Shown piece by piece: positions 1 to 12,800 of a stretch of 64,000 nt of DNA (positions are counted from its first letter, which is position 1; each line of letters starts with the position of its first letter). A model generated the notes under the pieces. That model ran no database searches and was not told the origin of the DNA. It saw nothing but the letters and a program-made list of their open reading frames with translations. Both the position numbers and the translations under genes were made by a program. Location: NCBI GenBank assembly GCA_003864495.1, contig ML133471.1, forward strand, positions 1,026,001 through 1,090,000, given 5' to 3'. Origin of the DNA: Nemopilema nomurai. Taxonomy: Eukaryota > Cnidaria > Scyphozoa > Rhizostomeae > Rhizostomatidae.

Positions 1-81
1 CTTCGGGCTCTTGGGCGTATCTAAAGTCCTCTATGGTTAATGAGATTGTGGTATCGAGTGGGTCCTGCGATTTATTTAGAG

Positions 82-905
82 CTACGATGTGTACCTGTCA
101 TTTGACATCATTTTGGCATAGGGCTTACAGTTCATCATGCAGATTATAATTGGGATGGGGAAAACTTTGGTAGTTGACTTGTATTTAGTGCTGAATACGA
201 CTCCGTTTTTATTGTTTCTAGAGTGGAGTTTTAATTTGGTTGACTTTTCTCTACTGACATCGAAACAACGTATTGTTCGCCCTGCCAAGCATAGGCAATG
301 TCTCGCAAAGACGTCGACGTCAAGTACAAGGCTTTTTCGTGGCCATTATGTACTTGGCAAGAAATGTCTTCCCTGTATTGCCCTCTTCGTCCACCACGAA
401 CGTTATTCTTCTTGGCCCCTGTGTTCGAACCAACCGGAGGACAGTTTCCTGCCACTGTCGCAGATTTGCATTCTGGAAGCGTTCCAGCATCTGCTGTTTT
501 GCCACCTCCGTCCTCTGTCTCTCGATGCTCCGATCGACGGTCGATTGACTGTGGAGCCAGGATTCCCCAAATTCCTCCACCATTGCCTCTTCCTTTGCGT
601 CCTGCATCCTTCTGTCGCGCATTACCTCCAATTGGCTTTTGTCCTTCCTTTTCAGGGAGTTTTCGCCGATTTCAAAATAGGACTCCCCGCACTTGACCTG
701 AGCCATGTGGTGCCTGGACGAGCCCTTGGCTATTGCCACCTCCAGTCTCTCTGGCCTCCCTTCGATGCCTAATATCTCCTCCACCTGGTGCTTTCTTTTC
801 TGGCAGCTGAAAATGGCATAGCCACGCAGCATGTTCCTGTAAACTGCGTCGCTGGTGACTTTGGACGCAATCAAGTCATCATCATCTTCATCATCATCAT
901 CATCA
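82..905 (-). pseudogene. Endogenous CRESS-DNA-virus-type Rep (SF3 helicase) gene, decayed
   Basis: Three successive minus-strand frames carry the landmarks of a CRESS Rep helicase in the right order. The first frame (874-320) has a Walker A loop reading GNTGKT and, upstream of it, a YFEIGE stretch that could be the tail of the HUH nickase domain. The next frame (about 330-270) continues the helicase. The last frame (288-82) shows a Walker B-like FDVSRE, a KNGVVFSTKY segment, a motif C position ending in an N-x-x-P, and an S-N-D-R near the end. At least two frame breaks (near 325 and near 263) and a stop at 82 show that it is not functional. An aspartate-rich run coded by (GAT)n lies at the 5' end (about 875-905), directly after an in-frame stop. 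The HUH motifs I and II are not visible. In the family, Rep nicks and unwinds circular ssDNA replicons; here it is a fossil. An alternative is a Rep-like helicase of transposon origin. Confidence 0.66.
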
Positions 906-2436
906 TCTAATTAGAACCAGAACATGAAAGAAAGAAGAATTGATTAATTAGCAGAAACAACAAGTAACAGTACAAGCATGGTTAAGTGACAACTATTAAA
1001 AATTCTGACGTGCTTACTTTTTTAGTCACACTGATCAGTCAAAACCTTATCCTAACCGGAAAGGAATGGTAATTCCACCAATCAAAGGATTAACTATGAC
1101 GTTCTTTGAGTGGACCATCATTTTTTTAAGGCTTTTACAACTAAGTGAACACTTGAAGGTAAAGCTTCCCTCATTACAGTACCTTCTTTGGCAACATCAT
1201 TTTGTATCAAGGCCAACAGTTTATCGAAGTTTGCTGGATTCATCCTTGAAAGCTTGACTTCATCCATCTTTTGTTGGTAAAATTCCTCAACAATGTATCA
1301 TACATTCCAGGTTGCAAATGCCTTTGTAGCCATGGCTTTCCCCATGAAAAAATGTTTCATATGTGGAAACTGACAAAAGAACTGATGATGAGATGTGAAA
1401 ACTGATGGAAAAAACTGGCCATGCATTAAAGCTTTCTGCTAGTTTCATTGAGTTTTTTGTTGATAGAATATCAAAGAAGATGTCTGGTAAATTTTTATCA
1501 TTTCTTTTGTTTTTGCATTCTCAACCGATTGACACATTTTAAGTGATGGCCCGATAACAAGGCCGCAGATATTTTTTGGTTATCAGGCTACGAAAATAGC
1601 CCCTCCCATCCACTTTTAATATTAGCAGAAGTATGAGATGGTACTTTTTCTAAAACGAGATCAGATCCAAAACGAGACTAATGGCACGAACAAGGCTTCA
1701 TTGTTTAAAGAAAGGCTGAAGGAGAAAACTAAGCGAGACAATGAAGAATAAAGTACTTTAACTGCATAAAATATTTGCGAGCGCTTCTTATCACAAAATG
1801 AGTAGTTGAATCTCTTTTGAAGCTCATGAACCGTGTCTACATCTGAAAAGAAAACTATTTCTAGAACTCTAGAATGTTTTGCAAAAGAAATAAGTGACAA
1901 AAGCACATTATATACATTAGAACATCGCCCGTAATGCTTCAAAGCCTAACTTTCACGAGTCACTTTAAGCCTAAAGATAATTCAATGCTGAAAAATAGAG
2001 CTTGCCCAATTTATGAATTTTTAGAGCTTTACCATTGAGATCAAATGCAATAATGAGACTTTAAAAAACAAGTAAATTAAACACAGGGGTAAACTGAAAT
2101 CTGAAAGTGGTCTTTAATGAAAATGCTGAAATTGCCAAGAGGTGCCAAAAAAGTGGGGAGTCGAGCCAGAAAAACTCGCGCTAAGAAGTGCTTAGAGGCG
2201 AGTGTGAACACGAGCTGACGTCACATTCACTTTGAACTCATCGAGTTATCTGTACATCTGCAGCAAGCAGGAGTTATTTCGCGCAAGGTTTCGAACCGTC
2301 GCCCTGAAAACGGAAAAACCATTTAAAATCTGCGATGCGATGCAATGCCCCCGAATGCGCCAGTGTGCCCTTCGCCCGAAAGTTGCAGCTGTAGGTCCCT
2401 TTGGAAATTCAAGCGAAGTTTTAGATTTGCTTTATT
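906..2436. other. Intergenic, no gene seen
   Basis: Only short AT-rich open frames without family resemblance or good splice signals are present. I see no RNA gene or recognisable element in this stretch. Confidence 0.5.
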
Positions 2437-2833
2437 ACACGCTTTTCTATAAGGAACCTACCACAAGGCCTAGTTCCAAAAGTTCCTTATCCGTAGACCT
2501 CAAGTCATCAGATTTTAGTACCAAAATTTCCTAAAAAGTTCCTTAATTCTCACTGCACATCAATAAGCCTTAACACTTAATAGGGAGAGGAGCGAGACAG
2601 CATATGCGGAAACTACTCAATGAAGCACTTGACACACGAATAGCAAACAATTTATGGGAGTATTGGCTGCAAATTAATGGAACGGGCTTTTTAGCTCTTG
2701 ATGCTTGCAGTTATAAACAATTTTCAAATCGAAATGTTCCTTAGTGATTTCGTTTTTAGTGGATAAAGTTCTTTAAATATTTCGACCTTCTACATGTAGG
2801 TTCCTTATAAAGTGGTTCCTTAAAAAAGCGTGT
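2437..2833. mobile_element. MITE-like element with imperfect terminal inverted repeats
   Basis: The left end (2437-2461) begins ACACGCTTTTCTATAAGGAA and the right end (2796-2833) closes with its reverse complement, interrupted by a short extra AGTGGTTCCTTA-type unit. The 397-bp interior has no ORF of note and repeats the motif AGTTCCTTA several times in both orientations (about 2480-2545 and 2738-2826). This is the architecture of a small non-autonomous DNA transposon. A target-site duplication is not clear, so the superfamily is undetermined. Confidence 0.6.
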
Positions 2834-3801
2834 ACATTCAAAGCTACGAATTTATATCCAAGTGTAAAAAGGGCATTGCTTCTGTAGCCTTCCGTAACGA
2901 AGTCGCGTTTGCAAATGTCCGCTGGCCAATACCCTATTGTCCCCGTTGGCCATAATGTCCATCAATCAGATCTATACATCAATATTTCATTCACCTTTTT
3001 GATCCCAGTTAAAATTTCCAGCAAAACTTTGGTTTGTTTCATAAACTGGAGTTTCTAAAAAGCGGTTTCTTATTAATATGTGTATGATTTGTGGTAAAAT
3101 TCCATTCTGTCGCTGACTCTGAAGGGGATATAATTTTAACTGGGAAATTGGATCTGTCCTTTCCTTCTTTTTTCTCCGCCTGACACAATGACACGCCTCG
3201 ACTCGGGATATCATAATATAACAGATATGCAATCTAAATGTAAATATGGATATCTTTGAATATCTTATCAAACACACTTGATACGGGGTACTATTCGATA
3301 TTTGCATTTCCAGCCAGCAATTCTGCGCTGCAGCTTTTAGCTATTGATTATCGCGATGAAAACTTTCAAAAAGTATTGTTTTTAATGGCTTTAGTAAGCA
3401 TAGTCATTGCGACTCGTGTCGTCAAGACAAAGGGCTAGAGGACAATTACCAACGGTAGATTGCAGTCTCTTCAAAAGGGTAACTGCCGACAAAAGAGGCA
3501 TTCATCTCCAAGGTTATCAACTCTCCCATTAAAATTCTCAAGAATTCCTTTTATGTTTTTAGGTAATTGAAACATGTTGTCCAGTTGTGAAATTGGTATC
3601 GAATTATCATATTTAATGGCCAAAGACAAACAAGCATTGTAAGGACGTCACCAAACTGTCATCACATGTCCACCTGACAATAGATGGAAGGGCTATAACT
3701 CCAAGCACGTCACATGTCGAAGTGATGGAGGAGAATGGCGCGTAGGCGTCCGAATATGCGGGGCCTTAACTTGATTAAAAAGGAAACAATATCAATAATC
3801 A
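2834..3801. other. Upstream region of the RalGDS-like gene
   Basis: No coding sequence is supported here. The stretch precedes the first coding exon at 3802 and presumably contains promoter and 5' UTR. I see no convincing TATA or initiator element. Confidence 0.35.
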
Positions 3802-6800
3802 ATGTACCAAACCATGTTTCACGCTAGAAGCTATAGTCTAGGCGGAAAAGACAGTAACTACGACCGGCCCTTGGAGAAGCTCACCTACAGAAATGATATC
3901 ACCGACGACGCTCTGTCCCCGCTCAACGCCTTCAATCGACACGGCAGACCAGGAACCTTGCCCGCCAGATACAGACGACCTACCGAACGCTCTGTGTCTG
4001 CACCAACCACTTTACAATACCCATCGTCACCCCAACTCGATGTAAGTCGATTTTTGTTTCCGTTTTGTTTCCCGGTGTAAAAAACATTCGCAAGTACAGT
4101 GGTGGCGAAGCACCTTTATTATGCAGGGAATATGAGCACTTTTAGAATAACCTTTCTATAAAACATAGAATCTTAGAAATCATGTCCTTTCGAGGCAACG
4201 TTCAATTGGCTATAAAGCTACTTTGTGATTTGTTTGTTTGTATTCTTAGTTCAGTTAGCGAGTAGGCCAAACGGTGCGTGGCCACTGTTTGTTTACTTCC
4301 TCTTTTTCAAAGCTGAACTGAAGTCAGATCGCGGCATTTATCCAACATTTACAAAGCCCCTGAGCTAGAACTGGGCTTGGTGCATGAAGTTATTTGTGGC
4401 CAAAAAGTGGTGATTTTATTTAAATATTTATGAGCTCTGGAATCGCACAGACCGTAAATTTTTATAATAAAGAATTATACTTCCAAGATTTCATTCAATT
4501 TTTCTCTTTGGAAATGAATAACTAATTGAAAGTGTCCTCGTCGCCATGAGTCTTTTTGGAAAAACCATAACTAAAAGAATTATCGTCACAGCCAGGGCAT
4601 GGTGGAGTGACTGGGCTCGAAAACCCAAACACCAACATTTCCTAGTGCAAATTGAGAAATTTTTAAAAATTCTCATCGCTTGTAATCCACGCCTATCTAC
4701 GGGAAATGAGATTCAGTCAAAGTGCGATTTTTTCGGACAACACTGGTTCTGTCGTCATGTTTCGAGGGTCATCTTACCCCTTAGTGACAATCATTCCCAC
4801 CTTTGAATATAATGCCACAGGTGACTAATGAATAAATAATTTTTTATTTTCAATCTAAATAGAACTGGCTTATTTTTCATATTGAATTTTGTAAACTCTC
4901 TTGTCATTGCCGTTGTCAAAGAGTGGCAAAAGGAATGGGCATGAAGAGTCTCCCAGCGGAACTGACTTCTATGGAAGGCTTTGTCTTTGGGAATAATGTG
5001 AATCGTTCATAATGAACTGGTTGATTTGTAGCCATTGGAACTAAAACGATGGAAGACGTGAAATTTACTGTGAGCGAGCCTAGTCCCGCTGTTTTTTAAC
5101 ATTGACCAATAACACGAAAGTGGAAAAGGATTAAAGTTCAGGCGGTGATCTTGTTTCAGTTTTTCGCAATCAGGGAAGTACTTTTGCATTCTGTTTACAA
5201 GGAAGCAAATTTTAAGCAACGCGGTCGAGGTTTCTGCGATCGCGAGCAAGGAAACATACGACACAGCTTTAATGTCAAAGCATCGTGAAGTATAATTGTG
5301 GTCGCGCTGATTTCGATATGGAGCGTATTCGCATGAAAATTCCGCAGATTTGGCTCGTTCCGAACAAGCCCAGACGAGAACGCTCGCTCAGTGACCATGA
5401 CTTGAATGTGCTGAGCGATGAAGACGAAGACGATATTATTGTAAGACATTATCGTGATAGACTTTCATGAAACCGACCTCCAAATTATTCACACTTTACA
5501 TCACCACCCACTTGAATCATCAATTCATTGCAGACGTAGCCCTAAGGATATTGATTCTTGCTGTCAGGTTTTAGGCCTGAAAAAAACCAGGTCAACATCA
5601 TAACAAAGTCCGTACAGACTGTGATGATTCATTATTTCAAAGATTTTCTGTCATGAATCACAGATGATCATTAATCAAAATATATTGTCAACATCAATCA
5701 TTGATCACCAGCCAATCAACAAATTGCAATTTTTGTAACAAAACAGTCGGTCAAACCGACTGGATTTTGCCTTTATGATCCTTATTGCAATTGAACCTGA
5801 AATCTCTGTAGTTTGAATAAATTATTGCATATAAGGATGAGTTTTGGTAATAAGTTGATTGTAGAGGAATCCCTTGCAGTGGAGGTCAGCTGATTGCAAA
5901 AGGATTACTACAAACTGAAATGCGATGTCTGCAGAATATAGTGTACCCCTAATATTTTGAAGCAATCAAGATAACATGTCTTTGTCAGCAACTTACCCTT
6001 TGTCAAAACAATGTCTAAAGCACATTCAATGTCTTAGTGGTTATGCCTACGGTAAGGCCTAAGGCTTAAGAATAATTCTGGTCTAAGTGTACCAATTTTT
6101 TGAAAATCATTTCTGCTTGCGCATTTCAGTCAAAGTTATGGTCCAAAGATGAAATCGAAGATGGAGCAATATTCTCTGCAACACTGAAGAAAGTTCGTTA
6201 CCGTTCAAGTGTTGGGTCAAGTGAGATTATGGTATGTCTTTATTCTGTGGGAAACATTGAAAATACGTGTTCTGAAGGCTGGGACTTTAGAAAAAATTAT
6301 TGAGCACTTGACACCAGGAAATGAAAGTGTGTTGGAAGATGATCCAGGCTTCTTTATTTGTTTCCTATGTACATACAAAACGTTTGCATCAACAGAAGAA
6401 GTTGTGGATTTGTTAGTTCAAAGGTAAATACATGTTTTGCAGCAGATTATCTCTATCAAAGTAATTAATGTTATGCAGAAGCTATAAAAAAATAAGAACC
6501 TAGGATATTCAGCTCAGAATGTAAAACATTAAGGTCTAAAGGTTTTTCTACAAATAGTTGCAGAAAGAAAAAATTACAAGTGCAAAAGTTATGTAATTAG
6601 CAACACTGCAGCCCCTGAGACAAAAATGGCATCAGCTTTTTGGTAAGAACCTATTTGGTTTAGCGAAAAATGTTTTATAACAAAAGGCAACAACTTCACC
6701 TTTAATTCAGTTTGACAGAGAAATGAGTTGCTGCTTGCATGTCTGCCTTTATAAATCAAACACATCTAGAAAAGCTATATATTGCATAGTCAGAAGCAAT

Positions 6801-9800
6801 TTTATTTTGATTCTCACTTTATTCCATCGTTTTTGAACCATAATAACTGTTACTGTTTGTCATCTGTCATGAAGTGCATAGTGACTTGCAGACAGATCTG
6901 TACTCATTTATAGCTTAAACAGCAGATTGGCTCTACATGGCTATGATAATTGTCAAACTTTCTGAGATTTGACATTATTATATTCATTGATCATCATTAG
7001 CTAGAATTGTCCAACGCTACATCTTATATCCTTTTGTTAACCACAGGTATAGAACTGTGAAAGAGGAGCTTAATGATAGGAAAATCAAGGAAAAGTATGC
7101 CAATCAAGTTTTCAGGTAAAGTTATTTATTTGTTTTTACCCAACACCTGTTTCCTATTGAATTATATTTGTGGTGGAATTTGACATCTTGATAACTAACT
7201 AAATTCTAAAAAGGAACTTGAAGCTTGTACATTGTAAGTTTTGTGTAAAATCATCTACACTTAAGCACAGCAAAAATTTGAAAGTACCTTTGCTTTCAGT
7301 GGGGTTATCAGAGTGCTGACAATTTGGCTTGATCATTATCCAGCTGATTTTGATGAGCCACCTAGTTACCAATCCCTTGAAAAGATCATTGAGTTCCTTC
7401 AAAATGATGTTAGTGCTGATGGCATGGTGGATAAAGTAAAGGAAATGAAAGACAAATTGTGTGTTAGTCCATTTGACTATGAAGGTAAACAATTTAAATG
7501 TTCTTCTCTTCATTTGAAGAATTATGAGAGACTCTATTAGTTGCTTGGAAAATATATGTGTGGCAAACTCTGGTTTCAAAGTATGAACGTACAACTTTTT
7601 CCAGAGGAGTTTTTCCAAGTTTAATGTGCTGAATTCCTGAAAGTAAGGCAATTGTTACATTATCATTGTTTTTGATGTTCTTTGTATTATTGGAGTGAGA
7701 TTTTTAAGTGATTTGTCTTTAGTATGCGATGATTGAAGAATTTGGTTTCTTATTAGGTTGAAGAATTTATGAAAAGCTAAATCTGATTTATATGTGTCAA
7801 GTATGGTATAATGGGTACTTTTCACTTCTAGATCCATATGGTTTCAAGTTTTGTAACTGTGATACCCCAGTTGGATGCAAATGTGGATCCCCCTCCTTCA
7901 AAAGTGATCTGAATGTCTCAGATGAAGACACCAACATAACATCATTTTCCACATCATTGATTGCTGAGCAGCTAACACTTATTGATGCTGTAAGTTTTTA
8001 ATGTGCTGTTTTCTAAAATGGAGCTGAAGGCTGAGCCATTTCCCACTTTTTAGAGTCAACCCAACAACTGGAATAAGGCCCTGAAGGTTGCTAGGACCAT
8101 GCACTTAGTCAATGAATTCATATTCTTTTACCCAGTTAGCAATTTTAATAACTTGATTAATTAACAATTCACCAAGGACCAATTTGAGTGATCCAGCCAC
8201 TTATTCTGCTTTTTCCGCAAGCAAGTACTCTGTTAAAAAGTAGATTATTTTTGCAAAAGGAGCAAAGAGTGCCCTGTCATGATATTCAAGAGTATAGGAA
8301 ATGGACTCGTTAGGGCAGCAACTAATTTTAAATCATTATCACTCATAATAATCAAGCATCAACCGTTAATCATGTTAATAAAGATGTATAAGATTGTATA
8401 TAGTTGTAGTTTAAGACATAAAATCTTAAATAATAATAAAGACAGTCATCATAGCTATCTGTATTGTCTAACTTCTGTACTTCTCTCTGTTGATTTTACT
8501 CATGACGTTACACATGGTTTTAGGAGCTATTCCGGAGAGTTGTACCTCGACATTGCCTAGCCTGCTATTGGTCGAAGCGAGACCAGCTGGAAGGAACGAA
8601 AGCCCCGGTGACAATTAAAGCCACAGTAGACAACTTCAATGCTGTTGCTATGGCAGTAACTACGTCAGTGCTGGACGCGGTGGGCGTTAAAACGAAGTTA
8701 AAAGATGCTCAAGCAAGAGCCAAAGTCATCTCTAGTTGGATCGAGATAGCGCGGGTAATTAAGATACTTCTTTTTATCTTTGCATTCTAGTGATGGACTC
8801 ATTGACGCAATTCAACGACTCGATAGCAAATAGTTACCGCTCCTTTTTTGAATGTTCATCGCATAATTCCAAGCTGCATTTATTCATTTCATGCTACAAC
8901 TGCCCTGAATAAAGCTGGGGAACCAGGACGTGATTTCTGCGGGACATTCAAATGTCTTACACCCCTATCTACCTTCTAAATGGTCCTTGGTCCTATAGAC
9001 CTGATACCCTGTACGGCTTTAGAGAGTATTTTGATACTGAAAAGAGACCTCATGTTGTCATTCAAGTACCCAATTAAAATGAGCAGCTGTTCCTTGTTCT
9101 ACATCGCCACCCTGACCCCACCATAGCTGTAAGTTATTGCTCTTTTCATCTGAAGTCACACACGGTCAACAAACAGACAAGCGACATGAGAAGCAATTTA
9201 GATTCAACTGTGCATCCTTGCTCTGTGGCAAACTTTCGTTTATTCGTAGATCTCATATGTAGATTCCCATTCTCTTTAAGTTAATCGATTACTATATTCG
9301 ACGTGTATTTCCCTTTTTGTTCTTTTACTTCGTGTTTACTCATCTCATGATAAATTCAGCGGCAATTAGTTATCCGTGTTTTGAAGGCTCGTGTTTGCAG
9401 CCACCTGTTCTATTGATTTATGATTGATGTCTTTACGTCTCTGAATCTTGTTTAGGGTGAAGTTGATTACGATTTGTTGATTTACAGACAAAAAAGTTTT
9501 ATGCTAGTCTTAGATATTGTTAGGAACCAAAACTCATTGTTGACGTGTCCATTTACATGAGATTTAATTTTCAAGGTTCCTTCCTGATCAAAGTCAACGA
9601 TAATAGAGTTCTTTCGATGCTGTCTGTATTAGATATTGCAAAAAGTGGGCGCCAGTCGAGGCCAGAGAAATTGGCTTTGACTTGTTGCCACAAGCACATC
9701 ATTTCAATATGTACTTGAATATGGAAAAAGTTTATCGTCGTAGCATAATTGCAGTCTTTCGCGGCAGTTTTTGGGAATTGATTACCAAAGAAGGATTAAT

Positions 9801-12800
9801 GCACAAAGTAAAACCTGGTTTAATTAAAAGCATTCAATTTTCGTCTGATCAATTTGAAAAAGCCAGAGAATATGATGCTTGTACGACCTAGAAACGCATC
9901 GAAAGTCGCAAAGTAAAGAAGATTAATAGAATAATGATGTTACAAAGGAAAACGAGCGTTTTTTTCTCTATGTATTTAACATATAATTACGTATCCACCC
10001 TATTAATCAAACCCACTTCTTTTTCTCAGGAATGTCGAAACTTGAAGAATTTTTCGGCTTTAAAAGCAATCGTTTCTGGATTACAATGCACACCAATTCA
10101 CCGGTTGAAAAAGACATGGCCCTTGCTCTCGAGGTGATTGGCACCCTAACATATATTGCTGTTGATATAAAAGAAGTATTTTTGCTCTCATCTAAGACCT
10201 TAGTTTTTCATCAATTTGATTTTTCATTAACACCAATATTAATACCAACCTTTGTATTAAAGATCACGAGGAGAAAGTATCTTGCCTTCTATTTAACTCA
10301 ACGATTTTGTCTACGTTTGGGTCTTTATGAAATTGGTGTCTGCTGCCAATCAGGGAGTGGCCTAGCCAAACTGGGTTAACCAGCGCAAAAAAATTTACCT
10401 TGACTGTTAACTGAAGTAAAGAATGTGAGCAGTTATGAAATTATTTTATCTAAAGTATCTGTAAATGTTATTAATCGAATCGAGTGTCTTAATCGAATTC
10501 ACACAACTTTGACTTTGCATCTCATGATATCGTGCCTATTTATCTTAAATGTGCATTGCCCTTACCTGTGATATCAAATGAACTGGCTCCGATGTATTCT
10601 TGCTTTTCTGTAGAATAACAGTTTGAGCGTATGCATAGATTAAATGTTATTCCACTGTTTCGTATGCCTAATGCCTCTGGTTTGCCAATAGCGATCGCTG
10701 CTGATTTACTCCAGCATCATCCTTGGGAATCCACAATCGTGTGTTTTTTTTTATATCGTAGGTTTAATCCTTTAATAATTTGTTATTCACTTTAGAGAGT
10801 CGCAGTTTTTGTATGAAGAGCTTTCGGAGATATTCTCTGATGATTTGAATTCAAAAGCAAGCAGAGACCTTCTCATGCAGGTTCGTCAGCCTTTAGTCAT
10901 TTTGACGACGACATTTTACTAAATCTCGCTTTTAATTGTTTTTTTTACTTCGAACGCACTACTCTTATCAGAAGCAGAATTTTCCTGCAATTTGTGGTGT
11001 AAGGAATTTTTTCGCAAGGAAAATTTACTTGCAGTACGTAAAATGTTTTTCAAACAAATCTTTTTCTAATGTGTTTGACCTTAGGAAGGAACTGCAAAAT
11101 ATGCAACTGTTGACGGAAGGTCTAGTCGAAAGTCTTTGAAGAAAAGAGCGTCCTGGATTCGTGAGGTGCAATATTTCGTGTGTTCATATTCCTCTATAGT
11201 CTAATATTCCTTGTTCTGCTTCGTTTCACGTGATATTTATGCTTACTGTCACCATATAATGGACATTATGCACCTCGGTGCCCTGTTTTTGCATCATCAT
11301 ATGCTACTACCAGTACAGCATTCTTGAGTAGTGAAAAGTTCCCATACCTGGTCCCGACCAGCACGGTCTTTGAACATTTGAAAAGATGCAAGATGCTTTG
11401 GTTGGTGGTTATATATTCAGCTTTCTTTCAGGGGGTTGTTCAAGGAACTGTGCCGTATCTTGGAACATTTTTGACAGACCTGACCATGATTGATTCAGCT
11501 AACCCAAACAAATTAGAGGTAATTTGCTTCCTGGTTATGAAACTTGCTGAAAAGCTTTTACGCTAGTTCATCGAACTAGACATAGAAGCCTTGCTTGACG
11601 AGTCTGAAGTTATAGTGTAGCAAAGGATGTGGAGGCCCCTTGTAGATGCACTAATTTCCAATCTTTTCCGTCAATTGTTTTGGAAAATGTAAGTCCCAGG
11701 ATTGAGGAGACTGACTTCGATGTTGGGTACATTTAGGATTCCTGGTGTGTCATGAACTTCTATAATCTACAAGGACTTGTGGTAGAATCTCAGGACACAC
11801 CAACCGATGCAATCAGTGCGATACACGGTACTTTGCCTTCCTTGTCTTAAAGCTGTTTTTATTTAATCTAAAAGATCACACATTTGTTCTTCTCTTTTTA
11901 GAACGGGTACATAAATTTTGCTAAGCGGAGAAAGGTACGCTTGACTTTCCCCTACTCCTTGATTGCTCATTATTGAAGACTGCTGTTGAATGCTCATTTT
12001 TTGTATTTAACAAGTTGCAATGGTGCTGATTAGATGGCGAATACCACAACCCATGTTGTGAGGATTTCATCTCGTAAGAAAACTTTTTATATTTACACAA
12101 TGCCCAAAGACACAGATATGCATAGAGCGTAAGGAATTCTAAGTTTGTAAAAGGGCTAAGAGGCTTCGCAAGCAAATAATTATTACGAAGTGATATTTCA
12201 AAAATTTTTACTCGATCTGAAACATTTTTATTCGTGTTGCGGTCAGGAATTCGAGGTGATTGCGCAGATAAAACTGCTACAAGAAGCTGCCAAGAATTAC
12301 AAGTTTCATAAAAATCAGGAGTTTTTGACGTGGTTCCGATCACTAAAACCTTACACAGAAAAAGAGAGGTAACACTTAGCTGTTTCTTCTTTCACATTTT
12401 GAACGCTTTTTGTTTAAAAGCATCAGTAAGACTGTAGCCAGAAAATACGCACTCTCTTTCAAAAAACATTTCTATAAATCATCTGGTTTGTTTTCTAAGC
12501 AATATTTGTCACTTGTTTTGTAAATCGAATTCGTATAATGGATATTTGTTTGTGAATGAATAAGTTATTATGATTTCCTACAGAATGAAACCCGTTCTGC
12601 TTGCCTCTCTGTACTCGTCACCCTTTGTCTTTTTCAGCTACAAAAAATCCTGTGAATTGGAGCCTGATGACAGAGCAACTACCCCCCAGGCGCAACGAAA
12701 AATTTCCAATATGCAGTACGGTTTTGTATTCTCCCTCGTGTCTTCGGGTTCTTTTATTCTACTTCGCGGTTTTGTTCAGTCAATCGCTCGAACCGGTTTG

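Noticed and set aside
137..772. 211-codon plus-strand frame
   Set aside because: It is the reverse shadow of the Rep-like frame, which alone carries ordered helicase motifs.
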